NCBI RefSeq assembly: GCF_029227915.1
Contig: NC_079885.1
Coordinates: forward strand, 22,197,001-22,261,000
From: Hydractinia symbiolongicarpus
Taxonomy: Eukaryota; Cnidaria; Hydrozoa; Anthoathecata; Hydractiniidae
Reading direction: 5' to 3'
DNA length: 64,000 nucleotides
The notes under the pieces were generated by a model, which was given only the letters and a program-made list of their open reading frames with translations, had not been told where the DNA came from and did no database searches. Position numbers and translations under genes: made by a program. Positions within the stretch are counted from its first letter, which is position 1. The number at the start of each line of letters is the position of its first letter. Positions 49,516 to 60,408 of the stretch are shown here, piece by piece.

Positions 49516-50806
49516 GTGTTTATCATTGCCTTTAACTCAGTGGTGTCTATTTTTATATAAATGTTATGTGCGCAAAATGGGATTTTTGATTTATTTGTTT
49601 TTATGGCACCAATTTCAAAGATTTTTTGCTGCTGCGTTAATTAGGTTAGATTTTTTTTATTGTTAAAAAAACAGTTTTTTTTTGTTTATTTCGTTTTTAA
49701 TTAATTCTTATTTATTTCATTTTTCATTTCTATTTACTTTTTCGTTGTGGTTTTTTATTTTGGCTTTTCACTGCAATGATCATTATTTGTTATTTTTGTG
49801 AAATTATTACCTTGCTTGTTTTCAATGATTCAATGTATGAATGTAATATTTCGTAGATTCACTTACCTTTTTAAAGGAGAACTAACAATTCATAACAAGT
49901 TCTGTTTAAATTGGTAATTATAGTGTAAAAATATGCTGCACAATAAAGGGATACCATTGCCACTACTATGCTAATAAAGATATGATGTTCGGTAAATTAT
50001 CAACATATGTGATGTATTTTGGCAGTAATGAAACTGGCTGCGAATGAGTGAGCGAGTGAGCGAGTGAAGTGAGCGAGCAAGAAAAATGTATCTATAAATT
50101 ACTCGACTTTATGAGGAAAAAAGCAAAGTCAAATTGAGTTGTTAAAACAAAAACAAAAAAGTCCTTAGGTTTATTGGATTTAGTAATATTTCTGTTTCAC
50201 GTATTAATTTTTCTACATCATCATCATATGAAATTACAAAAAAAGTGTATACAAAATCTAAGTTTTTTTAAGGACGAAAGTGTAAATATGTTTATCCCAT
50301 GTTGTTTTTGCGTAGAAATGCTGTTAAACATGCCGGGTTTTTTTCGTTAGTTCTCCTTTAATGCACACTTTTTAATATTTGGATACCATAACCTCTTTAT
50401 AAACTTGGATTGTAATATTATGCATTTTTAGTTCTCTTAGATCTTAGGTCAATATATTTTACAGATTAACATGAATTTAAAATGTATAATTTACATTTTT
50501 ATTCACGTATTCTATTGTAGCTAATATTATACTTATTTGCTAGTTGCCATGTATTTTTTAAAGCTAGCTACCCTGTTTATTGCAACTGACATCCAGGAAA
50601 GCATGCTACTCTTACCGAACTAAAGTTTACCCACAAAGATGGGTCGGCCTATAAAAGAGTGTCAAAAATTGTAGATCTGCATTTTCTTTCTTAGTTTTTG
50701 TATGATCTTATTGCCATAAGGAATCGTGTCCTTTTGATGAAATTACCACTTTTTATCTCCTTTTTTGTATATTTAAAAAAAAGTTACGTGGCTGCAATTT
50801 TGTGTA
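49516..50806. other. 3' flank of copy G
   Basis: T-rich sequence. GAGTGAGCGAGTGAGCGAGTG at 50044-50065 is a short (GAGTGAGC) repeat resembling the tail of the SINE near 45600. No gene. Confidence 0.45.
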
Positions 50807-50807
50807 A

Positions 50808-51350
50808 TGCACATAATTATTATAAAGGCTTTTAATTTTTTAGATGGAAACGTTTTACAGATGCACTTTTTATTCTTGTAATTATGCACATAATTATTAT
50901 AAAGGCTTTTTATTTTTCAGATCGATATACTTTACAGATGCACTCTTTTATTCTTGTAATTATGCACATAATTATTATAAATTTTTTAATTTTTTTAGAT
51001 ATATATATATTTTACAGATGCACACTTTATCTTTGTAATTATGCACATAATTATTACAAAGGCTTTTAATTTTTTAGATAAATATATTTTACAGATGCAC
51101 TTTTTTATTCTTGTAATTATGCACATAATTATTTTAAAGGCTTTTTAATTTTTAGATAGATATATTTTACAGATGCACATTTTATCTTTGTAATTATGCA
51201 CATAATTATTTTAAAGGCTTTTTATTTTTTAGATCGATATATTTTACAGATGCACTTTTTTATTCTTTTAATTATGCACATAATTATTATAAATTTTTTT
51301 TATTTTTTTAGATATATATATATATTTTACAGATGCACATTTTAATTCTT
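50808..51350. repeat. 78-bp minisatellite, about seven units (downstream of copy G)
   Basis: TGCACATAATTATTATAAA begins units at 50808, 50885, 50962, 51042, 51120, 51197 and 51275, a period of 77-80 bases. Each unit also has AGATCGATATATTTTACAG, then ATGCAC. Open frames in it come from the repeat and are not genes. Confidence 0.9.
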
Positions 51351-52799
51351 TAATTTTTTTCATAATATTTTTAAAATCTTTCGATGTGCATTTTTTTAAA
51401 TATTTTAAATGATGCTACAAGTGCAAAAACTGTATTGAATTTTGTCGAAATCCGCGAAAGCTTATGCTGCGGAAATTTTAAAAAGCGATGCTTTGTAAAC
51501 ACGCAAAAATATATTTCCGGCCAAAGGAATTCGTTTTGATATTCAATTATTGAAATTTAAATGTTCAAGTCTGACAATTTGCGAAAATTGATGCTGACTA
51601 TGTCAGGGAAATACAAAAAATTCGCAAATTTCCCTATTCATGAAAGTTTAGGTAACACTGATAAAAAATTGTGTCTGCCGAATGAAAATTTTATTTTCCT
51701 TTTATTGAATAAAAGATATGAAATCCACGAGAAATGTCCTTCTTAAGTTCCCACAGAATGAGTTTCGAGTTCTTAAAAAGAAGTTTGAATGTTTTGAATT
51801 AGACACAAATTTGAAATGTAAATATTTTTATAATTTTTTTTTTATTTTTATTTTTTTTATTTTTGTATACCCATTTGTTTACTTGCATATTTTCTTACAC
51901 TTCTAATGTATATATATGCATATTATTTATTTTAATCGTCACTAATCAGTAGGAAGCAAATATGTTTTTTTTTCTTTTTTTCTTTTTTTTTAGTATCCTT
52001 CTTTTAAGCCTCCCCTTTCCTCAAAGTAAAAGCACTTATCAATTACGTTTTATACCTATTTCACATCCCTGGTAAGTGACGAAGTGATTAAGTGCATAAA
52101 TTGAATAATTTGGCCATTGAAAAGGGATGCATTATTTTTCAAAGCCATGATTCTCATGAGTTAAGGAAACATTGCTCATGATTACATGCGCTCAAAACTT
52201 TTTTCTGACAAGTATCCTTCTTTTAAGCCTCCCCTTTCCCCAAAGTAAAAGCACTTATCAATTACGTTTTATACCTATTTCACATCCCTGTTAAGTGACG
52301 GAGTAATTAAGTGCATAAATGTCAATTGAAAATTTTAGCAAAAAGTAAAAAGGGAAACCAAATGCATTTATTAATTTTTATTGCTTTTTTTCTGAATTCA
52401 ATAATTTTTTTTAATAAACCTCTTCTTGTTGGCCTGCATGCCCCGTTTAAATTTTCAGTTCGAATTAGAAAAGTTTTCTGTGTTTCTTTTAAAACCACAA
52501 AATACCTACAGTGTCTCAAAAGTTCTTTTACATTCTTACTTAGTTTCACCCATCCAATTTTGCCAAGAGAACTAAGGTCATAGACTTTCGTAGACCGTAT
52601 AAATTAAATAAAACAACGATATGTTTGTATTTTTCAAAAGAAGATTTGTTGTGACAGGCAAAGATATCGTAATAGATCCTGGATACCATTAGTCTTTTTT
52701 GATAAAATATACTTGCTGGAGATCAGGTTTTAACTCAAACGAAAATATGTATTATTTTAGGGTAGAATAACACCTGTATTTTGTGATAAACAAGTCATT
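51351..52799. other. Region upstream of copy H
   Basis: No gene. It holds T-runs near 51830-51870 and 51965-51990, and the duplicated blocks listed next. The final 60 bases resemble the upstream regions of G and the pseudogenes F and I. Confidence 0.45.
51992..52319. repeat. Direct repeats flanking a dispersed segment
   Basis: A 109-base block (AGTATCCTTCTTTTAAGCC...) at 51992-52100 is repeated at 52211-52319 with a few changes. The 110 bases between them (TTGAATAATTTGGCCATTG...) recur at about 55000-55110 in intron 1 of copy H. The arrangement may be what remains of a small element with terminal direct repeats. Confidence 0.75.
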
Positions 52800-55700
52800 A
52801 TGCTAAATTCGACAGTTGTAACCTCAAGGCCGATGCAGCCTGCTGCAATGATGCCACCTGCGAGACGACCTATGAATGTCCGTACATTGCGTGGCTTGGG
52901 TGAGTAAAAAGATTGATTAATAACTTGTTATCTCATTGTGTTTTTCTTCGTTTTAGTTGAAAGTAGTTGATCTTAATCAAATTTTCTTGGATGAACAATG
53001 GGTTAAGAGATCAAACGCTCCCCTCTTCCTGAATCAAAATTCGATAGAACATTAGGCAATGAAAAAAGTTTGTGCTTACACATCGACTACTTGTTCTTTT
53101 TTTTCTGCATGACTGCGTATTCATGTGAACCCCCTTGCTATGTGGTAATGTTCACCTAATTAAAGGTGTCAATTGTTCATATCAAAGACATGTGCTCGCA
53201 TTGTCAAATGTGAACTGGATTTGACACGTAGTGTATTGTATTTTTAGGAGACTTTCTTGTTGCATTTGATTAGCATTTGATTAGCTCAGCGTTACTCAAT
53301 CAATATTTTGCTCATTTAAATAGAACAAACCTTGGATAATATGCGATAAGTGTAAATACTTTGCTTTTTGAGGCCATTAGATGTAGTTAATAAATTTTAC
53401 TGATTATAAGAAAATTTTCATACAAATTAAAACAGTAGTTTCGAGTAATGGTCAATATCTAACACTTAAAGAGATATGGAGACCTAAAAATTTGGGATAA
53501 AGGTGTCTAGTAATTAGATATAAAAACTAAGCAAGTATCATAGCCATGTAGTATATCAAAAAAGAGCTTTTTTGGATCCCTTCTCCCCCTGGTATATTTA
53601 GGGTAAACTGGTTAGCTGGGCATCATTGATCACATATTTTAGTCGATCCTTTGTAGGCCGAAATAAGAACCTTAAACAATCAAGGATCCTAGCAACAAGA
53701 AGTTCAGTGTAGAGGCTTTCTTGAATGACCTCAGAAATTTAAACTGGTAATATTCTGGTAAATTATGATAACCTTGAAAAAATATGGTAAAAACTAAATG
53801 AAAATTTTAAAAAGCGGCTAAAAACATGCGCTTTTCAAAATACTCATTTTCTGACCGAGTTGAGGCAATCACTGATAAATAAGTAACAGCCGAAACACCC
53901 GCAGCCTCAAAGAAAGATTTCCTAAAACAGAAAGTATTAAAATCAAAATTCATCCTAGCAGTCTATAATGGAGCTTTTAAACGAAGAAAGAAACGAAGCG
54001 AACGGACTAAGAAATCAGCTCGAAAACCGGCCGCAGTTAGTTTGGAAACCTGGTTTCGGATATATTACTAATATGTCTGCATATACTACCTGAAAAAACT
54101 AGTAGTCCGAAACGATGGTACTGAAGCACCTCACCCAAAAAGAAATTTCAAACAAATTAAATTCTTATTTTGTAAGTGGTCGTTCCAAACTTAAAGCTCT
54201 CTGACGTTACTAATGTTAAAATACTTTTTAGCAAAGATTTCAGTGGGCTCATATGGAGATCACAAGTGTCAAAAGAATAATCGGTTTACTAAACTATAAT
54301 GAAGGCACAGGCTGGGACGAAATTGGTTCACGACGGCTAAAAACAGAATCGTCAGTTTTTAGTATATATCTATCATGTTTTTTCAACAAGTCTTTATTTA
54401 CTAACTAATTCGAGTCCTTTTTAAAGGGACGAACTGAGTTGACTCTTGTAAACAGTGTCTCTTCATCCATGTGCTTTTTCTTCTGCGTACAAAGAGCTTA
54501 AAATCTGTCTTCAATTCAAATTAATACCACTTGCACGTAGACAATACAATGACTATGTCTTGGCACAAAAACTTCCCTTATCTCGGCGGTTAAGTCAGAA
54601 CTCTTGCATATCGATCTTAAAGAATAATAAAATTGCTATAAATACAGACAAAATTAAAACTATTTCTTCAGCAACCAAAAGCAGTTGAAAAAAGTTCAAA
54701 ACACTTAACCATTAACTACATGGGCATTCCTTTAAGGAGAAGCGAAAAGTAAAACAGCTTGGGGCGAGGTAATATTTATTAAAATACCGCAAGTGGAAGA
54801 GCACATAAGAAAATAAATAAGAAAATACTGTTGCGTCTTGTTTAAAACCTTATAACAAAGAATCTAAAGCTTTTGTCATGCCATATTTTAACTACTGAAC
54901 CTACACATGGACCTGTGCATCAAGGGGTAGATTGAAAAAACTTGAAAAATCATTAAAACATCTTCGTACATATCTTGGTAAAAAAAATATATATATTCAT
55001 TGAATAATTTGGCCATTGAAAAGGGATGCATTATTTTTCAAAGCCATGATTCTCATGAATCAAGGAAACATTGCTCATGATTACATGCACTCAAAACTTT
55101 TTTCTGACAAGAAACTGACAGTCATCTAACTAGAGGATCCACTAAAGCAGATTCACACTTTCCAGGTGTGGCCTGATGGAAATTAACGATTTTAGGAAAC
55201 ACCTAGAAACTAGTTTAATTTGATCACAAGAATTTTTACAATCTGTCTTTCCATCGTAACTTTTGATTGGTTACTTTATTTTGAATCCTGAGCATCAAAC
55301 GTCATAGCATCAAACATCAGAATATTACTTTTGTTTATTAAGCACTTTTATCATGACATCGCTATATTTTCCATTTTATATGGTAAAAATGTTTATTGGT
55401 TGAAATTTGATAAATATTACGTTAGTTTATCTGTGAGTTCCGTTAGTTGATCAAAATTATGTAACTTATCACCAACAAATTTCTTTCCCAAACACAAAAA
55501 TTAAGATCTGTGTTGTTTTTCGTTCTGAAAAAATTATGATTTAGACCATTACTCTAGCAATCCACACATTTTTATTTTTGAACTTTAAATGTTGTAAACC
55601 ACATTGTCGTGCGCTTAAAAATTACTGTCCAGTTTTTTAAATTCAATGAAACGTATATACATCGAGTAAGATATAAGAATCTTTACCGGACGTAAGAGGA

Positions 55701-57170
55701 TGTTTTTAATGTTTTAAGATGAAGTTTCTTTTTTCTTTTATGCCCATTTAGATGCAATTTTGTGTAGGTGTCTTATTTTCTCCTTCCAGCTATTGCTCAG
55801 ATCGTGAATGGAGTTTTAACCTTCGGACTCGGTATTGGCGCAGCAGCCGTATTTAACAAGAATTATTGGTTAACTGAAGCTGCTCCTGGAATCTGGGGTG
55901 GTATATGGATATTTGTTACTGGTGTTATTGGAGTTATCTCAACAACACGCCCCGAATCTATACCACTAAATAACACTCACATGGCATTTTGTATTATTTC
56001 AACGATTGTAGCGTCCATTCATGGCATCATGTTTGCTGTAGGATTAGGGTATGTTTACAGAGGGTATTTTAAAAGGGAGTATTATGGGTGGTGCATTGTG
56101 TATAATGTTACTTTCTGTTTAAAATCTCAGTAGGAAAAATTTAAATTTTGTTTTGGCAGACAGGCATATTATAAAGAGTAGCACGGATAATTAGCATTAT
56201 TAAATAGAATTTGTATTGTTAAGTCGCAATTGGAAAACGTGATTTTTTTGTTTTTAGAGTTTTTAGAAAAATTAGGAAAAATAGGGGTAAAAAGCTCTTT
56301 TATTTTTATTTTATTTTAAATTTAATTAGATTTAGGAATATATATTGTATGATCTCTCAATGTGTATACAATTTCTGGTCTCTTTTGCATCTGGGCTAGT
56401 ACTCGCCAGTATCTTTTGTTTTGAATACATAAGTTTTAGAAGTTTGTATGATACCAATACTTTTTTTTAATCATAATTTTATCAACAATACAAATCTACT
56501 GCAAACCTTGAACTAATTAAAATGCCAGCTTCAAGATACTTGTGTGTCTACCGAGATTTGTGAAACCGGTGGACTTTGCTAGCGTTTTGACTCCTAACTA
56601 TCTATCAGCTTTGTTTTTCGCTTCACAATCGAGAAGTTTGGAGTCAACCGTTGATTTTCTTACATTTAGTTATTACAACCATTGCAAAAATCGATCCACA
56701 TACTACTTCAACTACCGCTACAGCTACGGCTACAGCTACGGATACAGCTACAGCTCTTCTTACTATTCCGGAGACTACCGTTACTGTTCTAGCAACAGCG
56801 CCGGTGTTGTAATTTATGCTTTTCTGGTTTTACTGATGTCAGTTGAGTTTTTTGTAGCACTGGTAGCTGCAGTATACTGTTCTCAAGGTGCCTGTTTGTC
56901 ACGTTTCTGGGGTGGTAAGTGGTTTTACTTACATTAAATTCTTCTGCGCTCATAAAACTAACTGATATGGTATTTATTTTCGTGCTTTAGGTGTGATCAT
57001 CCAACAACAACAACCTCAGTATATTGTCACCACTTCCTCGAGTAATCCAGCATATGTGACATCGTCAGGTTACCCTGCTACCACAGTTATGATGACATCC
57101 CCTCATTTTAACGCATACCAACAACCTGCTACCATCACAAATACAACGATTGCTTACTCTCAATATCCTC

Positions 57171-57247
<77 letters not shown>

Positions 57248-57286
57248 AACTCCACTCCGCAATACCCTCCTCCTCTTCAGTACTAA
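52800..57286 (+). CDS. Copy H: MS4A/CD20-like tetraspan with polyglutamine tail
   Basis: Exons 52800-52899, 55790-56048, 56670-56914 and 56991-57286 join with phases 1, 2, 1 into 299 residues. The N-terminus (MLNSTVVTSRPMQPAAMMP) ends MNVRTLRGLG. The core has AIAQIVNGVLTFGLGIG, YWLTEAAPG, IWGGIW and IMFAVGLG. The loop from YYNHC to the Cys in DYRYCSSNSAG is the longest of the array, with YSYGYSYGYSY repeats encoded by a TACAGCTACGGC microsatellite. TM4 ends VYCSQGAC and lacks the double-Cys cluster. The tail holds 26 consecutive CAA codons and ends PPPLQY, so the PPxY spacing seen in other copies is lost. Intron 1 (2.9 kb) contains a LINE fragment. Confidence 0.86.
53870..54990 (+). mobile_element. 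Decayed LINE (non-LTR retrotransposon) fragment
   Basis: Frame-broken + strand coding sequence in intron 1 of copy H. Around 54280-54340 it reads NEGTGWDEIGSRRLK, matching the K.(S/T)G.D.IP.(R/K)LLK segment of LINE reverse transcriptases. Near 54910-54985 it reads RLKKLEKSLKHLRTYLGKK, matching the common R(L)..L.K.Q.R.LR.I segment after the catalytic region. The catalytic YxDD block is not recognisable, and many stops are present. It is a dead 5'-truncated piece; the clade is not assigned. Confidence 0.65.
56719..56760 (+). repeat. TACAGC microsatellite inside copy H exon 3
   Basis: A run of TAC(A/G)GC-like codons encodes alternating Tyr-Ser/Tyr-Gly in the extracellular loop and accounts for most of its extra length over other copies. 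Confidence 0.75.
57170..57247 (+). repeat. (CAA)26 polyglutamine tract
   Basis: Seventy-eight bases of uninterrupted CAA in frame encode 26 glutamines in the tail of copy H. There is no CAG interruption, so the tract is likely to vary in length between individuals. Confidence 0.95.
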
Positions 57287-58594
57287 CGTTGCATTGATAC
57301 ACTAAAGGAATCCAAACACCAATAATATTATTTTAGAGGATGATTTTTTATTTATTTATTTTTTCATGCCAGGATCCTTAAATGTACTCGGTGTTCTGTT
57401 TTATATCACAATCTATATGTGTTAGTTGATTTTGGCACAACACAGTGTAGAGATGAATTTATTTTTGAAGTAATTAAAATTGCACAGTAGTTTTAATTTT
57501 CAGTTCGCTTTTTTGTTACTATTGTCAATTAGATGTAGCTGGTCTACCTTTTACGCTAGTTGTATTGTATTTTTCTTACTTCAGTTTTTTTGCGTTCATG
57601 GTTTTTGATTAGTTTTGTGGTGTTACTTTGCAAGGAATGGTAATAGTGATGCAATGTTAACAATTTGGGAGTTTTAGAAATATGGTAGCGTAGATCAGAG
57701 TTTTTATTGCTCTTTATATTTGGAAGTATTCAAGAAGTTTTTAATAATGCATGTATTTTTCTTATTTGGTTATTTATACAAAAATTGTAAATAACCACTT
57801 TATTTCATATTTTTTGTGTGATATTACTACCACTGATGAAAAATCTTGTAGCCTGTGTAAAAATCCACCGTATCGCCCGCCCTTTTTATACCCCATTTCG
57901 TGCGTCTCGCTACTTGCAGTACCATCTTGCGTGTCAAACAGACGTATAAGGGTATTATAATATAGATCACTCGGCTTAAAATTGCAGTTTGGACCTTTCT
58001 CTGCATGTCTGCGGACTAGGAAACCTTTGCAGCTTCAATTTGATATAAAAAGAATTAAAATTCATGAGGAATTTATTTAGTCATATTTCTTTTATACTTG
58101 ACTTATACAGCCTTGTAAAGGATACAGCTTAAACTATTACAAGCCAGCACATATCAGACAATCACTTTTTACTCTAAATACACATATTATTCTTGTATTT
58201 TTACACAGTATTTTTCGAATATTTAGATATGCATTTTATTTAATATTTGTGTAGGATATTTTTTCTATCAATAACTTACTTAACTTTTGATGACGTGTTT
58301 GTAAAAATAACCCAGAGTACCGTGCCCATACTACAACTATTTGGTAGAATTATTTATAATTATACTTAAATTATTTTTGTATAGAAGCAAAAAAAAAAGA
58401 TTCTAAGCACCTGAATGTTTCTTGCTAACCTCTGAAATGTTTGGTGCATTTGACTGTTATTTCTTTACCACAAACATATTCCTTCCTAGTCATTCATCCC
58501 TGCTGTCGGGTTTGTAAACAATATTGTAATAATATTTTTTATATTTTAATAGAAGCACATTACATTTATGAAAATACACATTTCAACGTTACTT
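57287..58594. other. Intergenic H to transposon
   Basis: No gene. Near 57850-57965 is a fragment of the dispersed repeat seen in introns of C and D (ACAGACGTATAAGGGTATTATAATATAGATC-like). Confidence 0.45.
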
Positions 58595-58649
58595 AATTCC
58601 CCGTTCCCTCTATACGGCTAATTCGCAATGCATTATGGTAGTTGTATTC
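58595..58649 (+). repeat. Left terminal inverted repeat of transposon
   Basis: Identical over 55 bases to the reverse complement of the right end. The first in-frame ATG of the transposase (58635) lies inside it. Confidence 0.95.
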
Positions 58650-60257
58650 CGCGAAAACGTAAACAAACCATTCGTAGTAACAAAAATGGCCGAACAAGTA
58701 CACTTCATCCTTAATTCTACTCAAAACCAAAGCGATATACAAAATTCTAATCAAGACAACAGTTTTTTTCAAAACTTGGGCTCTCCTGCAAGCATTGGCT
58801 CAAACTTTTCATCAAGTTCAAGCTTTTTATTGCAAGCTAAAAGTAAAGGAGGAGGGATAACTTGCTGTGTACCTCTCTGTCAAAACAACTCAAAGAAGAA
58901 TCCAGACTTATCTTTTTATGTCATTCCTAAAGACTCAGAGCTTCGAAAGAAATGGCTTTTTATGATCAGTAGAAAGGATTTTGTACCTTCTACATCGCAT
59001 AGAGTTTGCTCTGTTCATTTCACTGGTGGAAAGAAGACATATATGAACAATGTTCCCACAATAGTCCCAAAAACTATCAAACCAACAGCTAGCAAACCAA
59101 GAAAAACTCTCAACAGTACAAACTGTAAATTGCAACTATTTTCTCCTGTGAGGGCTACGACAAATGACATTGCTGCAGAATTATCTGTGGAGGAAGAGTT
59201 AAAACAAGAGTTGGAAAAATTGAGAGCCGAAATTAGTTGTATGAGAATTCATGAAAAGGAACTTGATCAAACTATTGAAAAACAACAAGCCACTATAAGT
59301 GACATAGCATTTTCAATTGACCGGTTTAAACACAATGAAGCACACTTTAAGTTTTATACCGGATTCGAATCTTATAAATTATTCAAAGCAGTTTTAGAAT
59401 ATTTACAACCAGCTGCAAATAAACTAATATATTGGGGTTCAAATACTAACACTGAAAATACAAAAAATATAAACTCTACAAAACGAGGCCGATCACGATC
59501 ATTGAGCGCAGAAGAAGAATTCTTTATGATACTGGTTCGAATTCGATGTGGACTTTTGTTAGAAGATATGGCTGTTCGATTTAATATGTCGACAAGTCAC
59601 ATAAGCAGAATATTGATTACATGGACAGATTTTTTACATTCACAATTCCGTATGCTTCCAATATGGGCTTCAAAAGAAACAGTACAAAATAGAATGCCGA
59701 AATGTTTTCAAAAAAGTTACCCAAATACCCGTGTCATATTAGATTGTACAGAAGTATTTGTGGAAATGCCTACGTCATATCGCACACAGTCCAGTACCTT
59801 TTCAAATTACAAACACCATAATACAGCAAAAGGATTAGTCGGAATAGCTCCTGATGGATCAGTGACATTTGTCTCTGATTTGTATGGTGGACGCTTTTCG
59901 GATAAACGAATAACAAAAGATAGTGGTATATACGATTTGCTAGAGCCTGGGGATTCTGTGATGGCTGATAGAGGATTTGAGCTCGAGGAAGATTTACCTG
60001 ATGGAGTAACATTAAATATTCCACCATTTTTAGATGGAAAACCTCAGCTAAGTTTATTAGAGGAAAACGAAACTAGAAGAATAGCATCTGTACGTGTACA
60101 TGTCGAACGAGCAATCGAACTTATAAAAAATTACCGAATTTTACAAACAGTTTTCAAACTATCAATGGCTGCTGAACTCAATAAGATATGGGTTATTTGT
60201 TGTTATTTAGTTAATTTTTTACCACAGTTGGTACCAGATGTAAATACGAATGACTAA
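58635..60257 (+). CDS. THAP-domain DDE transposase (DDE_Tnp_4 type)
   Basis: Single-exon frame of 540 residues. The first ATG lies inside the terminal repeat; Met18 (ATGGCC at 58686) is a likelier start, giving 523 residues. The THAP zinc finger spans about residues 74-147: Cys78, Cys82, then Cys125 and His128 in CSVHF, followed by VPTIVP. It would bind the element's ends. A coiled coil follows at about 185-235 and a helix-turn-helix-like region at 290-340 (LSAEEEFFMILVRIRCGL...). The nuclease of the HARBI1/DDE_Tnp_4 type has Asp370 in ILDCTEV, Asp445 in VMADRGFE and Glu491 in VHVERAIE. All three catalytic positions are present, there are no stops, and the terminal repeats are intact, so activity is plausible. 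It faces the SWIM gene convergently. Confidence 0.93.
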   Translation: MVVVFRENVNKPFVVTKMAEQVHFILNSTQNQSDIQNSNQDNSFFQNLGSPASIGSNFSSSSSFLLQAKSKGGGITCCVPLCQNNSKKNPDLSFYVIPKDSELRKKWLFMISRKDFVPSTSHRVCSVHFTGGKKTYMNNVPTIVPKTIKPTASKPRKTLNSTNCKLQLFSPVRATTNDIAAELSVEEELKQELEKLRAEISCMRIHEKELDQTIEKQQATISDIAFSIDRFKHNEAHFKFYTGFESYKLFKAVLEYLQPAANKLIYWGSNTNTENTKNINSTKRGRSRSLSAEEEFFMILVRIRCGLLLEDMAVRFNMSTSHISRILITWTDFLHSQFRMLPIWASKETVQNRMPKCFQKSYPNTRVILDCTEVFVEMPTSYRTQSSTFSNYKHHNTAKGLVGIAPDGSVTFVSDLYGGRFSDKRITKDSGIYDLLEPGDSVMADRGFELEEDLPDGVTLNIPPFLDGKPQLSLLEENETRRIASVRVHVERAIELIKNYRILQTVFKLSMAAELNKIWVICCYLVNFLPQLVPDVNTND

Positions 60258-60408
60258 AAATTATAAACTTTCGTACACTATATATATATATATATACTAG
60301 ATCATGAAATATAAAGACAAAACAATATTGTGAGGAAACAATTTTATTTACTCACACTGTTGTTCTGTAATGTTGCTGTGCATGAAAGTGAAATAAAAGT
60401 GTGTTAGC

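Noticed and set aside
50844-51069. Repetitive open frames with FYSCNYAHNYY-like units
   Set aside because: They come from the 78-bp minisatellite; unit length changes shift the frame, so no protein is maintained.
57065-57262. Minus-strand leucine-rich frame
   Set aside because: It is only the antisense of the (CAA)26 tract and flanking tail codons.
14336-57286. Classification of the array as claudins or tetraspanins
   Set aside because: The GLW in IWGGLW lies at the start of TM2, not in a claudin W-GLW-C-C extracellular loop, and there is no tetraspanin CCG motif. The large loop is between TM3 and TM4 with only two cysteines.
59770-60027. Minus-strand frame within the transposase
   Set aside because: Antisense shadow of the DDE nuclease region.
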